Assembly (NCBI GenBank): GCA_012270065.1
Contig: JAAXJB010000080.1
Location: 1-64,000, forward strand
Source: Rubripirellula sp.
GTDB taxonomy: Bacteria; Planctomycetota; Planctomycetia; Pirellulales; Pirellulaceae
Direction of reading: 5' to 3'
DNA length: 64,000 bases
The notes beneath the pieces were generated by a model. It was not told the DNA's origin and ran no database searches. It saw only the letters and a list, made by a program, of their open reading frames with translations. The position numbers and the translations under genes were made by a program. Of this stretch, positions 26,297-36,437 are shown piece after piece; the stretch's first letter is position 1, and the number at the start of each line of letters is the position of its first letter.

Positions 26297-27784
26297 TCAG
26301 GTTGTTTGCTCGATGATTTTTTTTGCAGCTTGCAACGCAAGAAGCATGATTGTTGCGTTCGGATTCCCATGGGTCAGACCTGGTAAAACACTTGCATCTA
26401 CAATCCATGCTTGCTGTAGTCCTCTGATCGCAAAGCCCGGGCTGACGACACACGATTGGCTGGCACCAAACTGCAAGGTGCCAGCCGGGTGATAGAGAGT
26501 TTGCGTGTAGCGGGAGATTGCTCGCCCAAGGTCCTCATCGGAGTGTCGTTTTTTTCCGGGCAGCTTTTCGGAAACAATCCATTTTGAAAGGCTTGTTTCC
26601 GTAACAAGTTGTCTTGCCAGTCTGATGCCCCGAATCGTGGTCTCGCGGTCGCTGCCATGCCCAAGGTAATTCGGGTGAATCAGCAGCGGTACTCGGGGAT
26701 CTTTTGACTGCAGTTCCAATATCCCAGCCGAAAGGGGTTGGCTGGCATTCACGCCGATGGTCATGAAGGCATGATCGGTCGGTGTTGGGTAAGTGAGGTA
26801 ATGCGTAGGTGTGACATGCAGTTGGACTGAATCGTCAAGAAACAATCCGCCACACTCTGCCAGATTGGAAGTAAGCGGACCGGTACCCATGGTCTGCCAC
26901 CGTGCAATGTCCCGGACTGAAGGCTGGGAAGGAAACGGTTTGGATTTGACTTGGAAAACAACCGGCATGATCAGGTGGTCCTGAAGTCCTTGGCCTACCT
27001 GATCAGACTCGATGCGTACATCGATGTTGTGCTGTTGAAGCTGTTCGCGGTTTCCGATCCCACTCCGCATCAGGATGCCGGGTGTCGCGATCGCCCCTGC
27101 ACAGAGGATGACGCCTTTGTTTGCAAGTACCTGATTCGTTCCGTACTCATTCCATATTTCCACACCGATGACTCGATCACCTTGGTGGACCAGTCGGTTG
27201 ACAGTGGCTCTTTGGATCTCGATTCTGTCATTTGTCAGCGCTGGTGTGAGAAGCTCGGCTGGGTTCCAGCGTCGTCCAGAACGGTTAAGTCTCAAGTAGG
27301 GCCAGGCAGTACCGTGATGAGAAGAACTCACTGCTTCGAGAAAGCGATCTGCTGATTCGCTCTGCCACGTCGGTTGCTCTGGGCGTACCAATTCAGTCAG
27401 GTTTTCCAGCTCTTGCTGTAGTTCCGAAAGACTCCATGCGTTGCCGCTCGCGTCGATCAGGTTTTGAAGATCACTGCTGGTCGGGGGAAACCAGATCATG
27501 GCATTGATACGGCTACTGCCTCCAAGGCCGCGTCCACGCGGCCAGCGAAGGACCCGCTTTGCAAGTGCAGCGTTCTCTGATGTTCCGAGGTTCCAGTCTT
27601 CGCTGGATCCGAGCAGCTTCAACCAGTTAGCAGGACGCTCACGGTCAACCGGAGGCGCCAACGTCGAGGGTGGTTCAATGAGAACGATCCTGCCAAGCTG
27701 CGGATCTGCCGCGTTTGCCAGGCGGGATGCAACCACGCAACCGGCTGATCCACCTCCTACCACAATCCAGTCTGCTCCATTCAT
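26297..27784 (-). CDS. GMC-family FAD oxidoreductase
   Basis: The product (495 aa) is a glucose-methanol-choline oxidoreductase. The N-terminal FAD-binding motif is WIVVGGGSAGCVVASRLA. A GMC signature follows (RWPRGRGLGGSSRINAMIW). The C-terminal catalytic region has LYHPAGTLQFGA (the family catalytic His precedes PAGT), IVDASVLPGLTHGNPNATIMLLA. The length is slightly short of typical GMC enzymes (about 530-560). It oxidises an alcohol or similar substrate with FAD; the substrate cannot be told from sequence. No signal peptide is seen. The downstream 130-nt gap separates it from the di-haem operon. Confidence 0.87.
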   Translation of the reverse strand: MNGADWIVVGGGSAGCVVASRLANAADPQLGRIVLIEPPSTLAPPVDRERPANWLKLLGSSEDWNLGTSENAALAKRVLRWPRGRGLGGSSRINAMIWFPPTSSDLQNLIDASGNAWSLSELQQELENLTELVRPEQPTWQSESADRFLEAVSSSHHGTAWPYLRLNRSGRRWNPAELLTPALTNDRIEIQRATVNRLVHQGDRVIGVEIWNEYGTNQVLANKGVILCAGAIATPGILMRSGIGNREQLQQHNIDVRIESDQVGQGLQDHLIMPVVFQVKSKPFPSQPSVRDIARWQTMGTGPLTSNLAECGGLFLDDSVQLHVTPTHYLTYPTPTDHAFMTIGVNASQPLSAGILELQSKDPRVPLLIHPNYLGHGSDRETTIRGIRLARQLVTETSLSKWIVSEKLPGKKRHSDEDLGRAISRYTQTLYHPAGTLQFGASQSCVVSPGFAIRGLQQAWIVDASVLPGLTHGNPNATIMLLALQAAKKIIEQTT

Positions 27785-28079
27785 CCAGTCACGCTCCCAA
27801 CGTATGCACTTTCCGTCCGAGACCGTTTGGATTTATTCGGATCGTTGGCAGAATAAGCTTGTTCACGCTGATTACCTGTTTTTGAGGTGAATCCCGGGCT
27901 GGGTGATCCGTGTTTCTCCCGAGACAAGGGGATCTCACGCGTCATCAACCACAGAGCCGTCGGTGTGATTTTGATTCCGTTTTGAGGGTCAATGGTCGAG
28001 TTTGCATTTGTTGATTACGATTTTGGGCATGTTACCGAGTTCTGGACGGTTTTCCCGTCATCCTTTACAGCTGAATGTC

Positions 28080-29303
28080 ATGACAGAATCTGCAAACTCA
28101 TCGAAAAATTCCCGCTTTGACACGATCACGATGGCTCCACCTGACGCCATTTTGGGGCTCACCGAGGCGTTTCTTGCCGACCCGAATCCCAACAAAATGA
28201 ATCTTAGCGTCGGTGTTTACAAGGATGCCACCGGAAAGACTCCCATTCTGAAATGTGTCAAAGAGGCAGAAAAACAGCTGGTCGCAAATGAGCTTACCAA
28301 GGGGTACCTGCCGATCAATGGTTCTCCTGATTACTCTTCGCATCTCGCAGATCTGATTTTTGGCGACACCATTGATCGCTCACGTCTGGCCATCCTGCAA
28401 ACGCCTGGTGGTACGGGTGGTTTACGGATCGCTGCTGGCTTTCTCGCCAGCCAACTTGCGCCCATTCGGTTATGGACACCGAACCCAACGTGGGCCAATC
28501 ATCTTCCGGTTTTCGCTTCCGAGGGTGTTCCATTGGAATCCTACCGGTACCTGTCGGCCGATCGGACTTCTTTGGATATCGATGGGATGCTTGACGACTT
28601 GAAGGAAAAAGCAAAGCCAGGTGAAGCAGTTCTGCTGCACGCCTGTTGCCACAATCCGACCGGAATTGATCCTACGTCGGAGCAGTGGACTGAAATCGCG
28701 AAGGTGCTCGCAGATAAACACCTTTTGCCCGTGATTGACTTTGCCTATCAGGGATTCGGAAAAGGGCTACAGGAGGACACAAGCAGTATTCATGCTGTAC
28801 TCAAGGAAAATGATGAAGCAATCATTTGCAATTCATTTTCGAAAAACTTTGGCTTATATAGCGAACGAGTGGGCGGACTGACTCTGGTGGCTGCGAATGA
28901 CTCGGCCGCAAAGGCAGCCATGAGCCAATTGAAGAAAATTGTTCGTTGCAATTTCAGTAATCCTCCTCGTCACGGTGCTGCAATCGTGTCAGCGATTTTG
29001 AGTGATTCGGACCTGACTGCCAGTTGGCATGAAGAACTTGCTTCCATGCGGGATCGAATTCAACAATTGCGGAATCAATTTGTTGAGACGATGAAAACCA
29101 GTGGGTCGGGGCATGATTTTTCATTCCTGCTGCCACAGAATGGAATGTTTTCCTACAGCGGTCTGAACAAGATGCAGGTAGATCAGCTCAAGAATGAGCA
29201 CAGCATTTATATCGTCGGCAGTGGGCGCATTAATGTTGCTGGCATGAGTGAGGACCGTATGCAGCAACTCTGTGATGCAGTTGCCCAAGTTCTTGAGAGC
29301 TAA
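28080..29303 (+). CDS. Aspartate aminotransferase (class I aminotransferase)
   Basis: The product (407 aa) is a PLP-dependent aminotransferase of the aspartate/aromatic type. Visible motifs are MNLSVGVYKDATGKTPIL (N-terminal arm), LQTPGGTGGLRIAAGFL, HACCHNPTGIDPT, DFAYQGFGKGLQED, and the PLP-lysine region NSFSKNFGLYSERVGG (K255 by the start used here). It transfers the amino group between L-aspartate and 2-oxoglutarate. The ATG at 28080 (MTESANSS) fits family lengths; a TTG at 28002 is in frame but would add an unlikely hydrophobic tail. It is isolated: neighbours on both sides are on the other strand. Confidence 0.9.
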   Translation: MTESANSSKNSRFDTITMAPPDAILGLTEAFLADPNPNKMNLSVGVYKDATGKTPILKCVKEAEKQLVANELTKGYLPINGSPDYSSHLADLIFGDTIDRSRLAILQTPGGTGGLRIAAGFLASQLAPIRLWTPNPTWANHLPVFASEGVPLESYRYLSADRTSLDIDGMLDDLKEKAKPGEAVLLHACCHNPTGIDPTSEQWTEIAKVLADKHLLPVIDFAYQGFGKGLQEDTSSIHAVLKENDEAIICNSFSKNFGLYSERVGGLTLVAANDSAAKAAMSQLKKIVRCNFSNPPRHGAAIVSAILSDSDLTASWHEELASMRDRIQQLRNQFVETMKTSGSGHDFSFLLPQNGMFSYSGLNKMQVDQLKNEHSIYIVGSGRINVAGMSEDRMQQLCDAVAQVLES

Positions 29304-29448
29304 ACGTTGAACGGTCAGGTGGATCATGAATCGGGGCCTTTTCGTCCCCGGTGACATCAGCGTCTGCCAGCAAGCGGTGACATCAGGGCTTGTCAGCCGA
29401 AGGTGAAACTGCAGATGCGATTGACCAGCTGAGGTCTACTCAGCGGAT

Positions 29449-30942
29449 TCACTGCTTTTTTGCCCGCTTGCGTTGTAGCTGTTCCAATGCTTTTGCTTCC
29501 GCCTCAGGATCGTACCGCGGGTTCCGTTGGTTCGGGATCGGTGCTTCGATATCGTCCCGCCATCTGGTCAGTTCTGCCAACAGTTCTCTGGCCTTTTCCG
29601 GATTCACTGTTGCAAGGTTACGGGATTCGCCAATGTCCGTTTCGAGATCGTACAACTCGATCGCTCCATCTTCAAAATATTGATGGAGTTTCCAGCGCCC
29701 ATGCCGAATGATGCTACAGGGACGACTGCGATAAAGCAGGTCTCGTTGCCCATCAATTCGTTGGTAACTCTGCAGGTAGGCTGGAAAATGCCAGAACAGG
29801 GCACGATCATCCAGAGTGTTTTTTTTCTGCAATAGAATCGGCAGCAGATTCTCGCCATCACATGCTTGATCTGAGGGTAGTTCTGCTCCGACGATGTCAC
29901 AGAACGTCGGGTAGAAGTCAACGTTGATGACGGGTTCCTCTGACCGACTGCCCGCGGTAATCACTCCAGGCCAGCTGACAAACATGGGCTCCCGGATCCC
30001 ACCCTCATAATAGGTGCCTTTGTACCCTTTCAGTGGATGCATGGATGTTGCTGGACCGTATCCACCATTATCCGATGAGAAAAAGATGACGGTATTCTCT
30101 TTCAGACCCGACTCTTCAAGCTTGTTTACGATTCGCCCGACTCCACTGTCCACGCTCTCAATCATTGCCGCCATGACTGCGTGAGAATGAAGGGCTCCCT
30201 TCTCTTTTGCATCGTACTTTGCCACTAGATCGGGTTTCCCCTGTAATGGTGTGTGGACAGCAAAATGGGTCAGATACAGGAACCACGGTCGCTCACGGTT
30301 TCGGTCGATGAACGAAATGGCTTCTTCCGTCAAGCGGTCGGTCAGATACTCGTCAGCAGGAGCATCTTTCAATCCCGGAGCATTTGGATGGGGTGGATAG
30401 TATCCACGTGGTGGACTTCCGCCATGTGTTCCAGCAAAATTGAAGTCAAACCCGTATGGGCGAGGGTCATCACTCAAGTGCCATTTTCCAATCGTACCCG
30501 TTCGATATCCGGCCGCCTGAATCTGGTGTGCCCAGGTACGTATCTTCTTTGGCAAGGTATCTGTGCCGGGAACATGCATCCACTTGCCAAATTTCGGGTT
30601 GCCGCGGCGCGATGTCCCCACGTTGTAGACTTCATGACGGGGTGTGTATTGACCTGATAACAGGCAGGCTCGGGCCGGCGCGCAGTTGGCCGAGGCGGAG
30701 TAGGCATTGGTGAATACCATTCCTGATTCAGCCAGTGCATCAAGGTGAGGAGTTTCGTAGTAATCGGAACCCATGAACCCACAATCCCGCCAGCCAAAAT
30801 CATCAAGAAAAATGAACAGAACGTTGGGGCGTATCTGTTTCGTTGCATGATTTTCCTGTGCCAACAGGTAGGGATCCTCACTGAAAAACCGGATTGTTAT
30901 TGCCAGTATCAGCACGATTCCGGGCTTGAATGGGATCGTCAT
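29449..30942 (-). CDS. Secreted type I sulfatase
   Basis: The product (497 aa) is an arylsulfatase-like hydrolase. A hydrophobic N-terminus (GIVLILAITIRFF) suggests export. Metal-site residues lie in NVLFIFLDDFGWRDCG. The formylglycine motif is C87-A-P-A-R91 (CxPxR) followed by ACLLSGQ. Further motifs are GKWHLSD and FFSSDNGG. It would cleave sulfate esters after cysteine conversion by a formylglycine-generating enzyme, which is not in this window. It is the last gene of the PSD1-DUF1501-sulfatase run and starts 51 nt after the DUF1501 stop. The polysaccharide substrate is not evident. Confidence 0.88.
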   Translation of the reverse strand: MTIPFKPGIVLILAITIRFFSEDPYLLAQENHATKQIRPNVLFIFLDDFGWRDCGFMGSDYYETPHLDALAESGMVFTNAYSASANCAPARACLLSGQYTPRHEVYNVGTSRRGNPKFGKWMHVPGTDTLPKKIRTWAHQIQAAGYRTGTIGKWHLSDDPRPYGFDFNFAGTHGGSPPRGYYPPHPNAPGLKDAPADEYLTDRLTEEAISFIDRNRERPWFLYLTHFAVHTPLQGKPDLVAKYDAKEKGALHSHAVMAAMIESVDSGVGRIVNKLEESGLKENTVIFFSSDNGGYGPATSMHPLKGYKGTYYEGGIREPMFVSWPGVITAGSRSEEPVINVDFYPTFCDIVGAELPSDQACDGENLLPILLQKKNTLDDRALFWHFPAYLQSYQRIDGQRDLLYRSRPCSIIRHGRWKLHQYFEDGAIELYDLETDIGESRNLATVNPEKARELLAELTRWRDDIEAPIPNQRNPRYDPEAEAKALEQLQRKRAKKQ

Positions 30943-30993
30943 GTAGCGCAGAACTTTAATTGGGGGAGTAGCTTGTTTTGCCTTGAGCCAATA

Positions 30994-32451
30994 TCAAGAC
31001 AGAATCTCTTTGACGACCCGACTTTTCTCAACACCTGTCAAGCGTTGGTCGAGACCTTTGAAAGGATAACGAAACCTCTCGTGATCGATCCCCATCAGGT
31101 GCAGGATGGTCGCGTTAAGATCACGGACATGAACGGCGTCCTTGGTGATATTGTAGCTGAATTCATCCGTTTCACCGTGCACGACACCACCTTGCACACC
31201 TCCGCCAGCCATCCAGATAGAAAAACATTTCGGATGGTGATCACGCCCGTAGCTGGTTTTACTCAGGGGACCCTGACAGTAAATGGTGCGTCCGAACTCT
31301 CCTCCCCATACCACCAGCGTATCATCGAGCATTCCCCGTTGTCGAAGGTCGGTCAGGAGTCCTGCGGAAGGTTGATCTACATCAAGACATTGATTTGGCA
31401 AGTCCTTCGGAATGCCGCCGTGCTGGTCCCAACCACGATGGAAGATCTGCGTGAATCGGACCCCGCGTTCGGCCATCCGTCTGGCCATCAGGCAACTGTG
31501 GGCAAAAGTGCCAGGCGTTGTAACCTGCGGTCCGTACAGATCCAGAACATGCTGTGGCTCGTCGCTGATGTCCGATAATTCCGGGATGCTGGTTTGCATC
31601 CGGAAAGCCATCTCGTACTGTGCGATCCGGGCCTGGGTTTCCGGATCCCCGATTTGATCAGCTGTTTCCTGATTCAGACGGGCAAGCGAATCAAGCATAC
31701 GGCGTCGAACGGTCGAGTCGACTCCATCAGGATTTGAGAGGTAAAGAACCTGATCACCCTGACTGCGAAGCGCTACCCCCTGATACTTGCTTGGCAGGAA
31801 TCCACTTCCCCATAATCGGTTGTACAAAGCCTGGGCCTGCTTCCGCCCTGACCATGTTGGGGTCATGACCATGAACGCAGGCAGATTTTCATTCTCCGTT
31901 CCCAGGCCATAACTCAGCCATGAGCCGAGGCTCGCTTTGCCCGGCAATTGATCGCCAGTGCAGATGTAGGTGATGGCAGGATCATGATTGATTGCTTCGG
32001 TATACATCGAGCGGACCAATGCAATCTGATCTGTTTTTTTCGCCATGTGTGGCAGCAGTTCGCTCACCATCGTGCCATTGGAGCCGTGTGGCGAGAATTT
32101 GTAGATGCTGGGCGCAATTGGAAACCTCGCCTGTCCGCTGGTCATCGTCGTCAACCGCTGGCCCTGACGGATGGAGTCAGGAAGTTCCTTGTCGTACCAG
32201 TCGGCCATTTTCGGCTTGTGATCCCACATGTCCATTTGGCTGGGAGCGCCAGACATGAAGAGATAGATGGCACGGCGAGCCTGTGGCTGGTGGTGAGGTA
32301 AATCGCGAAGTCCGCCCGTGGAAGTATCCGGACTTTCAGCAGCGAAGCCTTTTGTCTCCAGAGATGCCAACGCAGCGGCGCCAATCCCACAGGATGCGTG
32401 TGAGAAAAATGCTCGACGAGTGTAAGCTGCGATTTGAGGATCAATAGGCAT
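30994..32451 (-). CDS. DUF1501 domain protein
   Basis: The product (485 aa) is a DUF1501 protein, a sulfatase-like fold family abundant in planctomycetes and usually next to PSD1 proteins. I use the ATG at 32451, which gives [24 protein letters not shown], a twin-arginine-like signal. The earlier ATG at 32553 lies inside the upstream gene. Motifs include [35 protein letters not shown] and [15 protein letters not shown]. The protein is probably exported to the periplasm. It sits between the PSD1 cytochrome gene and a sulfatase, consistent with a polysaccharide-utilisation role inferred for such operons. Confidence 0.88.
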   Translation of the reverse strand: MPIDPQIAAYTRRAFFSHASCGIGAAALASLETKGFAAESPDTSTGGLRDLPHHQPQARRAIYLFMSGAPSQMDMWDHKPKMADWYDKELPDSIRQGQRLTTMTSGQARFPIAPSIYKFSPHGSNGTMVSELLPHMAKKTDQIALVRSMYTEAINHDPAITYICTGDQLPGKASLGSWLSYGLGTENENLPAFMVMTPTWSGRKQAQALYNRLWGSGFLPSKYQGVALRSQGDQVLYLSNPDGVDSTVRRRMLDSLARLNQETADQIGDPETQARIAQYEMAFRMQTSIPELSDISDEPQHVLDLYGPQVTTPGTFAHSCLMARRMAERGVRFTQIFHRGWDQHGGIPKDLPNQCLDVDQPSAGLLTDLRQRGMLDDTLVVWGGEFGRTIYCQGPLSKTSYGRDHHPKCFSIWMAGGGVQGGVVHGETDEFSYNITKDAVHVRDLNATILHLMGIDHERFRYPFKGLDQRLTGVEKSRVVKEILS

Positions 32452-32533
32452 GGCATGAAAACTTCTGGAAACAACGTGCAAAGGTCGCGCAAAGGTATTG
32501 TGCAGAGGTGAGGTGTGAAACCGAAATGTCAAT

Positions 32534-35500
32534 TCATTTGGAAACAACCTCATCCAGATTCAAAATGGTGCTGGCAACGATGGTCCAAGCTGCCTCGATT
32601 GGGGATGGACTGTTTTCGAATTTTGCCGTCAGAGACGGGTGATTTGAGTAGTAGCCGATCAGGTCGCTGAGTAGAACCTGGATTTCCGTCTGTTCTGTTA
32701 CGGTTGGTGGTCGGGATGCGACCGTCTCGTAGAGCCATGCGATTCGGGCTTTTTGCCTGTCTGTTTCCGGCACATTCAGGACAATGTCGTCGCGGAGTGC
32801 TCTCTGGGCGAGGCGGTTAGCCGCTTCCATGTATTGGGTCTCGTTCATCAACAGCAACGCTTGCAGTGGTGTGTTGGTTCGCTCACGGCGTGCAGTGCAG
32901 GATTCCCGACTGGGTGCGTCGAAAGTAGACATTTGTGGCGGTGGACTGGTGCGTTTCCAGAAAGTGTAGACGCTCCGCCGATAAACCTTGTCACCCACAT
33001 CCGGAGTGAAACGTACCGTGTTGCTACCCGAGTATCCCACGGCTTTCCAGAGTCCATCGGGTTGCGGTGGTTTGACACTGGGACCTCCGGGGTGGTCTGT
33101 CAGCAAGCCGGCAACAAACAAAGCCTGATCACGGAGAACTTCTGCATCCAGCCGATGCCTGACACCTCGCGAGAGGAATCGATTTTCCGGATCGATACTT
33201 CGAGCAGTTGGTGTGACCTTGCATGATCGTCGGTAAGTCTCTGTCATCACCAGAGTCTTGATGAGTTTTTTGATGTTCCATCCACTGCTTTGAAAGTCCA
33301 AAGCCAGCAAGTCGAGTATTTCGGGGTGGCTTGGTGGTGCACCCTGACTTCCAAAATCCTCACTTGTCTTGACCAGACCGACTCCGAAGATCTGCTGCCA
33401 ATAGCGATTGACCGTAACCCGAGCGGTCAGCGGATGATTTTTCATGGTCAACCATTTTGCCAGTCCCAGACGATTGGCAGGTGCATTTTCGGGCATGGCC
33501 GGTAGAAACGAAGGTGTTGCCCTTGCAACCTCTTTTCCCGGTTGATCGTATTGCCCACGAATGAGGATGTGCGCCTGGCGAGGTTTCGCCAGCTCTTTCC
33601 AGACAAGTGTGGTGGAGACGCTTTCACGCAGCTTTTTCAGTGTTTTACGAATTCCCTTTTCCTGATCCACCAAGGCGAGCCAGTCAGGGTGAAGACAATG
33701 TACTTTGCGATAGAAGTTTCTGAGTGAAAGTTGGTCGTTCTCCCTGCGTTCTGCCCTGTCGATGTTCAACAACTGATTCAGTTGCCGTGGCGTGGTGATG
33801 GCAGGTGAGCGAAACGCGTAGGTAAGACGTGAGGGGGGGCTGTAATTGATCACCTTGAGGTAAAGATCATTGTCACCCTTCTTGAGATCCAGAGCATACT
33901 CGAGGGCAAGTGGATTGATTTTCTGATCCTCCTGCACACTGCCGACCTGTTTCCCGTTCAGGTACACAACGTGGCCACCATCCGTGCCAAGCAACAATGT
34001 GATTTTTGTTGCATTGGGTGCTGACAGTTTCTGGTGCAGGATCATTACACTGCTGCGATCCTTGACTGTGGGCAGGTTTTGCAATTGAACTTCTGCCAGG
34101 TCTGCGCGTTCCTGCCACCGGTAATCCCTGTCCTCATGATTGAAAACTGCGTCCGCTTTGAATTCAGTCTGTTGTGACGCATACTTGCGTCCGTAAGCGG
34201 CAATCGCACTTTCGACGGTGAAAGGTCCTGCTGCTGAAACTGGACTGAGTGTGATCTGTTGGTCCGCAGGGACTCTGGGACTCGCCTCGCTGAGCGACAG
34301 GCGGACACGCCTGAGATGGTGTGCAGCAAATTTGGACTGGTAATGCAAGCGAATGCGAATCTTCGCGTTACCACCTTCTGCCAGCAGTGATGGAACAATG
34401 AACCAGGCTGAACGCCCACCGGTTTTTTGATGCCCACCGACCGCCCAGCCTGTGCTGTCGTTGATTTTTGTATCAAAGGCCTGTCGGATGCTGAACGAGC
34501 CGTCTTGCTGTTCAAAATCTGCGAATCCAAATGCGACAGGTACTTTCAACCACTGACCTTCCAGAAAATCATCAGTGACTTCGATGCTGATCTCCGAGAG
34601 GACAGCATTGCCGTTGTTCGCGGCACCAACGCGGTCTTCTGACTGGTCCACCAGGGCTTCCAGTTGCAATGTCTGCCAAAGAATGCCGGATGTGATTGGT
34701 GCGATGATCGTGGTGGTGTCTTTGGCAGAAGAACCCTCAGTAAATTCAAATGAACCGTCCTCATTGACCGACATTTCGTTGCCCTCTTCAGAGGTAACCG
34801 ATGTTGGAATCAATGATTCTCTTTTCGGTTCAGTGCCGCTGACCAGGGCATCCTCCCAGTTGCGCTGGGCTGTATCTACACTGGCGATGGGATTGCTCAT
34901 CGTCAACTGAAGGTCGTGAAGCGCCGTTGTGAATTCGTCAAGCTGTTGTTTCTGTTCGGACGTCGGGACAGAAATTACTGGCGGGGGATTTTTGATGTTT
35001 GCGTCCAGTGCACGGCCATCAAGACTGTTGAAAAATGAAAACAGCGAATAGTAGTCTTCCATGGATATGGGGTCGAACTTGTGATCGTGACAGGAGGCAC
35101 AGCCGGTGGTCAGTCCCAGGAAGATTGTGCCGAATGCGTCTGTGCGATCCATGACGTTTCGTGCAAAAACCTCATCGTAAATGGACCCACCCTCTCCGGT
35201 CGTCACATTGAGACGATTGAATCCACTTGCGACCAGGCTTTCCTCGGTTGCCTCAGGAAGCAGGTCGCCAGCCAATTGGACTGTCAGGAATTCATCAAAT
35301 GGCATGTTGTCATTGAATGCCTGAATCACCCAGTCACGATAGGGCCACATTTCACGGAAGTTGTCGAGGTGCAATCCATGAGTGTCTGCATAGCGGACAA
35401 GGTCCAGCCAATAACGTCCGACATGTCGCCCAAACTCGTCAGAGTTCAAAAGACGTTCAACCAGTCGTTCGTAGGCATCGGGCGATTTGTCCGAAACAAA

Positions 35501-36154
35501 CTCCGTGATTTGATCCCGCGTGGGAGGCAGCCCGGTCAGATCGAGACTGACTCGGCGAATCAGCGTCCGCCGGTCCGCCGGACCATTCAAGGTCAAGCCA
35601 GCAGCAAGTGCGCGTTGATTGATCAGATGGTCAATCGACGCAGATGCATTTTCCGATATTGTGGCAGGGACCACTGGTTTTCGTGGGGCCTGGAATGCCC
35701 AGTGCTGTTCAATGTTCGCTCCCGATTCAATCCATGCTTTCAGAAGCCGTCGCTGTGGAGCTGACAATGGTTTGTGGAATTCCGGTGGCGGCATCTTGAG
35801 GTCGTCATCCCTTGAATTGACTCTTGCAAGCAATTCGCTGCCGGATGGATCGCTGTTTGAAACGACGCCTGACAGACCATTTGCGGTATCGAGCCGGAGG
35901 TCAGCTTGACGAGTCTGCTCGTCGGGGCCGTGGCAGGCAAAACAGTGGTCTGACAGGATCGGACGGATGTCCCTCGCGAAATTTGGTTTCCCGTGCTCCT
36001 CCGAACTTTCTGCTCTGCATGATTGCAGCAGCGTTGGGATGATCAAGGTAACCACGATCGTGGCCACTGTCACCGCGACAATCAGGATCCGATTAAGCAT
36101 AGGTCTGACAGGTTCAGATTTTGGGAGACGTGCGTTTGGCGGCCGTCCAATCAC
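32534..36154 (-). CDS. PSD1 cytochrome c protein (DUF1549/DUF1553)
   Basis: The product (1206 aa) is a planctomycete-type PSD1 protein. Order: signal region (M19 may be the real start, giving [20 protein letters not shown]), PSCyt1 haem domain with CFACH (71-75), DUF1549 ([39 protein letters not shown]), the conserved [13 protein letters not shown] motif, a lectin/PA14-like middle region with [13 protein letters not shown], and C-terminal DUF1553 ([56 protein letters not shown]). Haem c binding and electron transfer in the periplasm are expected; the physiological substrate of these proteins is not established. It leads the operon with the DUF1501 and sulfatase genes. Confidence 0.92.
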   Translation of the reverse strand: MIGRPPNARLPKSEPVRPMLNRILIVAVTVATIVVTLIIPTLLQSCRAESSEEHGKPNFARDIRPILSDHCFACHGPDEQTRQADLRLDTANGLSGVVSNSDPSGSELLARVNSRDDDLKMPPPEFHKPLSAPQRRLLKAWIESGANIEQHWAFQAPRKPVVPATISENASASIDHLINQRALAAGLTLNGPADRRTLIRRVSLDLTGLPPTRDQITEFVSDKSPDAYERLVERLLNSDEFGRHVGRYWLDLVRYADTHGLHLDNFREMWPYRDWVIQAFNDNMPFDEFLTVQLAGDLLPEATEESLVASGFNRLNVTTGEGGSIYDEVFARNVMDRTDAFGTIFLGLTTGCASCHDHKFDPISMEDYYSLFSFFNSLDGRALDANIKNPPPVISVPTSEQKQQLDEFTTALHDLQLTMSNPIASVDTAQRNWEDALVSGTEPKRESLIPTSVTSEEGNEMSVNEDGSFEFTEGSSAKDTTTIIAPITSGILWQTLQLEALVDQSEDRVGAANNGNAVLSEISIEVTDDFLEGQWLKVPVAFGFADFEQQDGSFSIRQAFDTKINDSTGWAVGGHQKTGGRSAWFIVPSLLAEGGNAKIRIRLHYQSKFAAHHLRRVRLSLSEASPRVPADQQITLSPVSAAGPFTVESAIAAYGRKYASQQTEFKADAVFNHEDRDYRWQERADLAEVQLQNLPTVKDRSSVMILHQKLSAPNATKITLLLGTDGGHVVYLNGKQVGSVQEDQKINPLALEYALDLKKGDNDLYLKVINYSPPSRLTYAFRSPAITTPRQLNQLLNIDRAERRENDQLSLRNFYRKVHCLHPDWLALVDQEKGIRKTLKKLRESVSTTLVWKELAKPRQAHILIRGQYDQPGKEVARATPSFLPAMPENAPANRLGLAKWLTMKNHPLTARVTVNRYWQQIFGVGLVKTSEDFGSQGAPPSHPEILDLLALDFQSSGWNIKKLIKTLVMTETYRRSCKVTPTARSIDPENRFLSRGVRHRLDAEVLRDQALFVAGLLTDHPGGPSVKPPQPDGLWKAVGYSGSNTVRFTPDVGDKVYRRSVYTFWKRTSPPPQMSTFDAPSRESCTARRERTNTPLQALLLMNETQYMEAANRLAQRALRDDIVLNVPETDRQKARIAWLYETVASRPPTVTEQTEIQVLLSDLIGYYSNHPSLTAKFENSPSPIEAAWTIVASTILNLDEVVSK

Positions 36155-36437
36155 GAATCGGCCTACTTACAGTTTACCGCTGTTTTCCACACTCTGAAAA
36201 CGAGAAGCCAACAAACAATCCCACTGACAAGTGGCTCGCTGGTCAATGCGGATAACCGGAAAAAAGAGATGTTTGAAGTGTTCGCGGGTTTGGGGCAGAT
36301 GCCGGATTTCGGTCTTCTGGTAGGAGCTTCGCGTGTTGCCATGATTGTGCTGGTCCCTGTGATTAAGGGGGTCATAGGACACACTCATGCCAGGCATGCA
36401 TGCGATCAGCAAAGGGAATTTCGTGAATCCTGCGCTA

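Noticed and set aside
29349-29386. Repeated CGGTGACATCAG after the aminotransferase gene
   Set aside because: Only two short copies 26 bp apart; too little to call a functional repeat.
30745-31578. Plus-strand ORF of 277 aa over the sulfatase and DUF1501 genes
   Set aside because: Antisense to both and crosses their intergenic gap.
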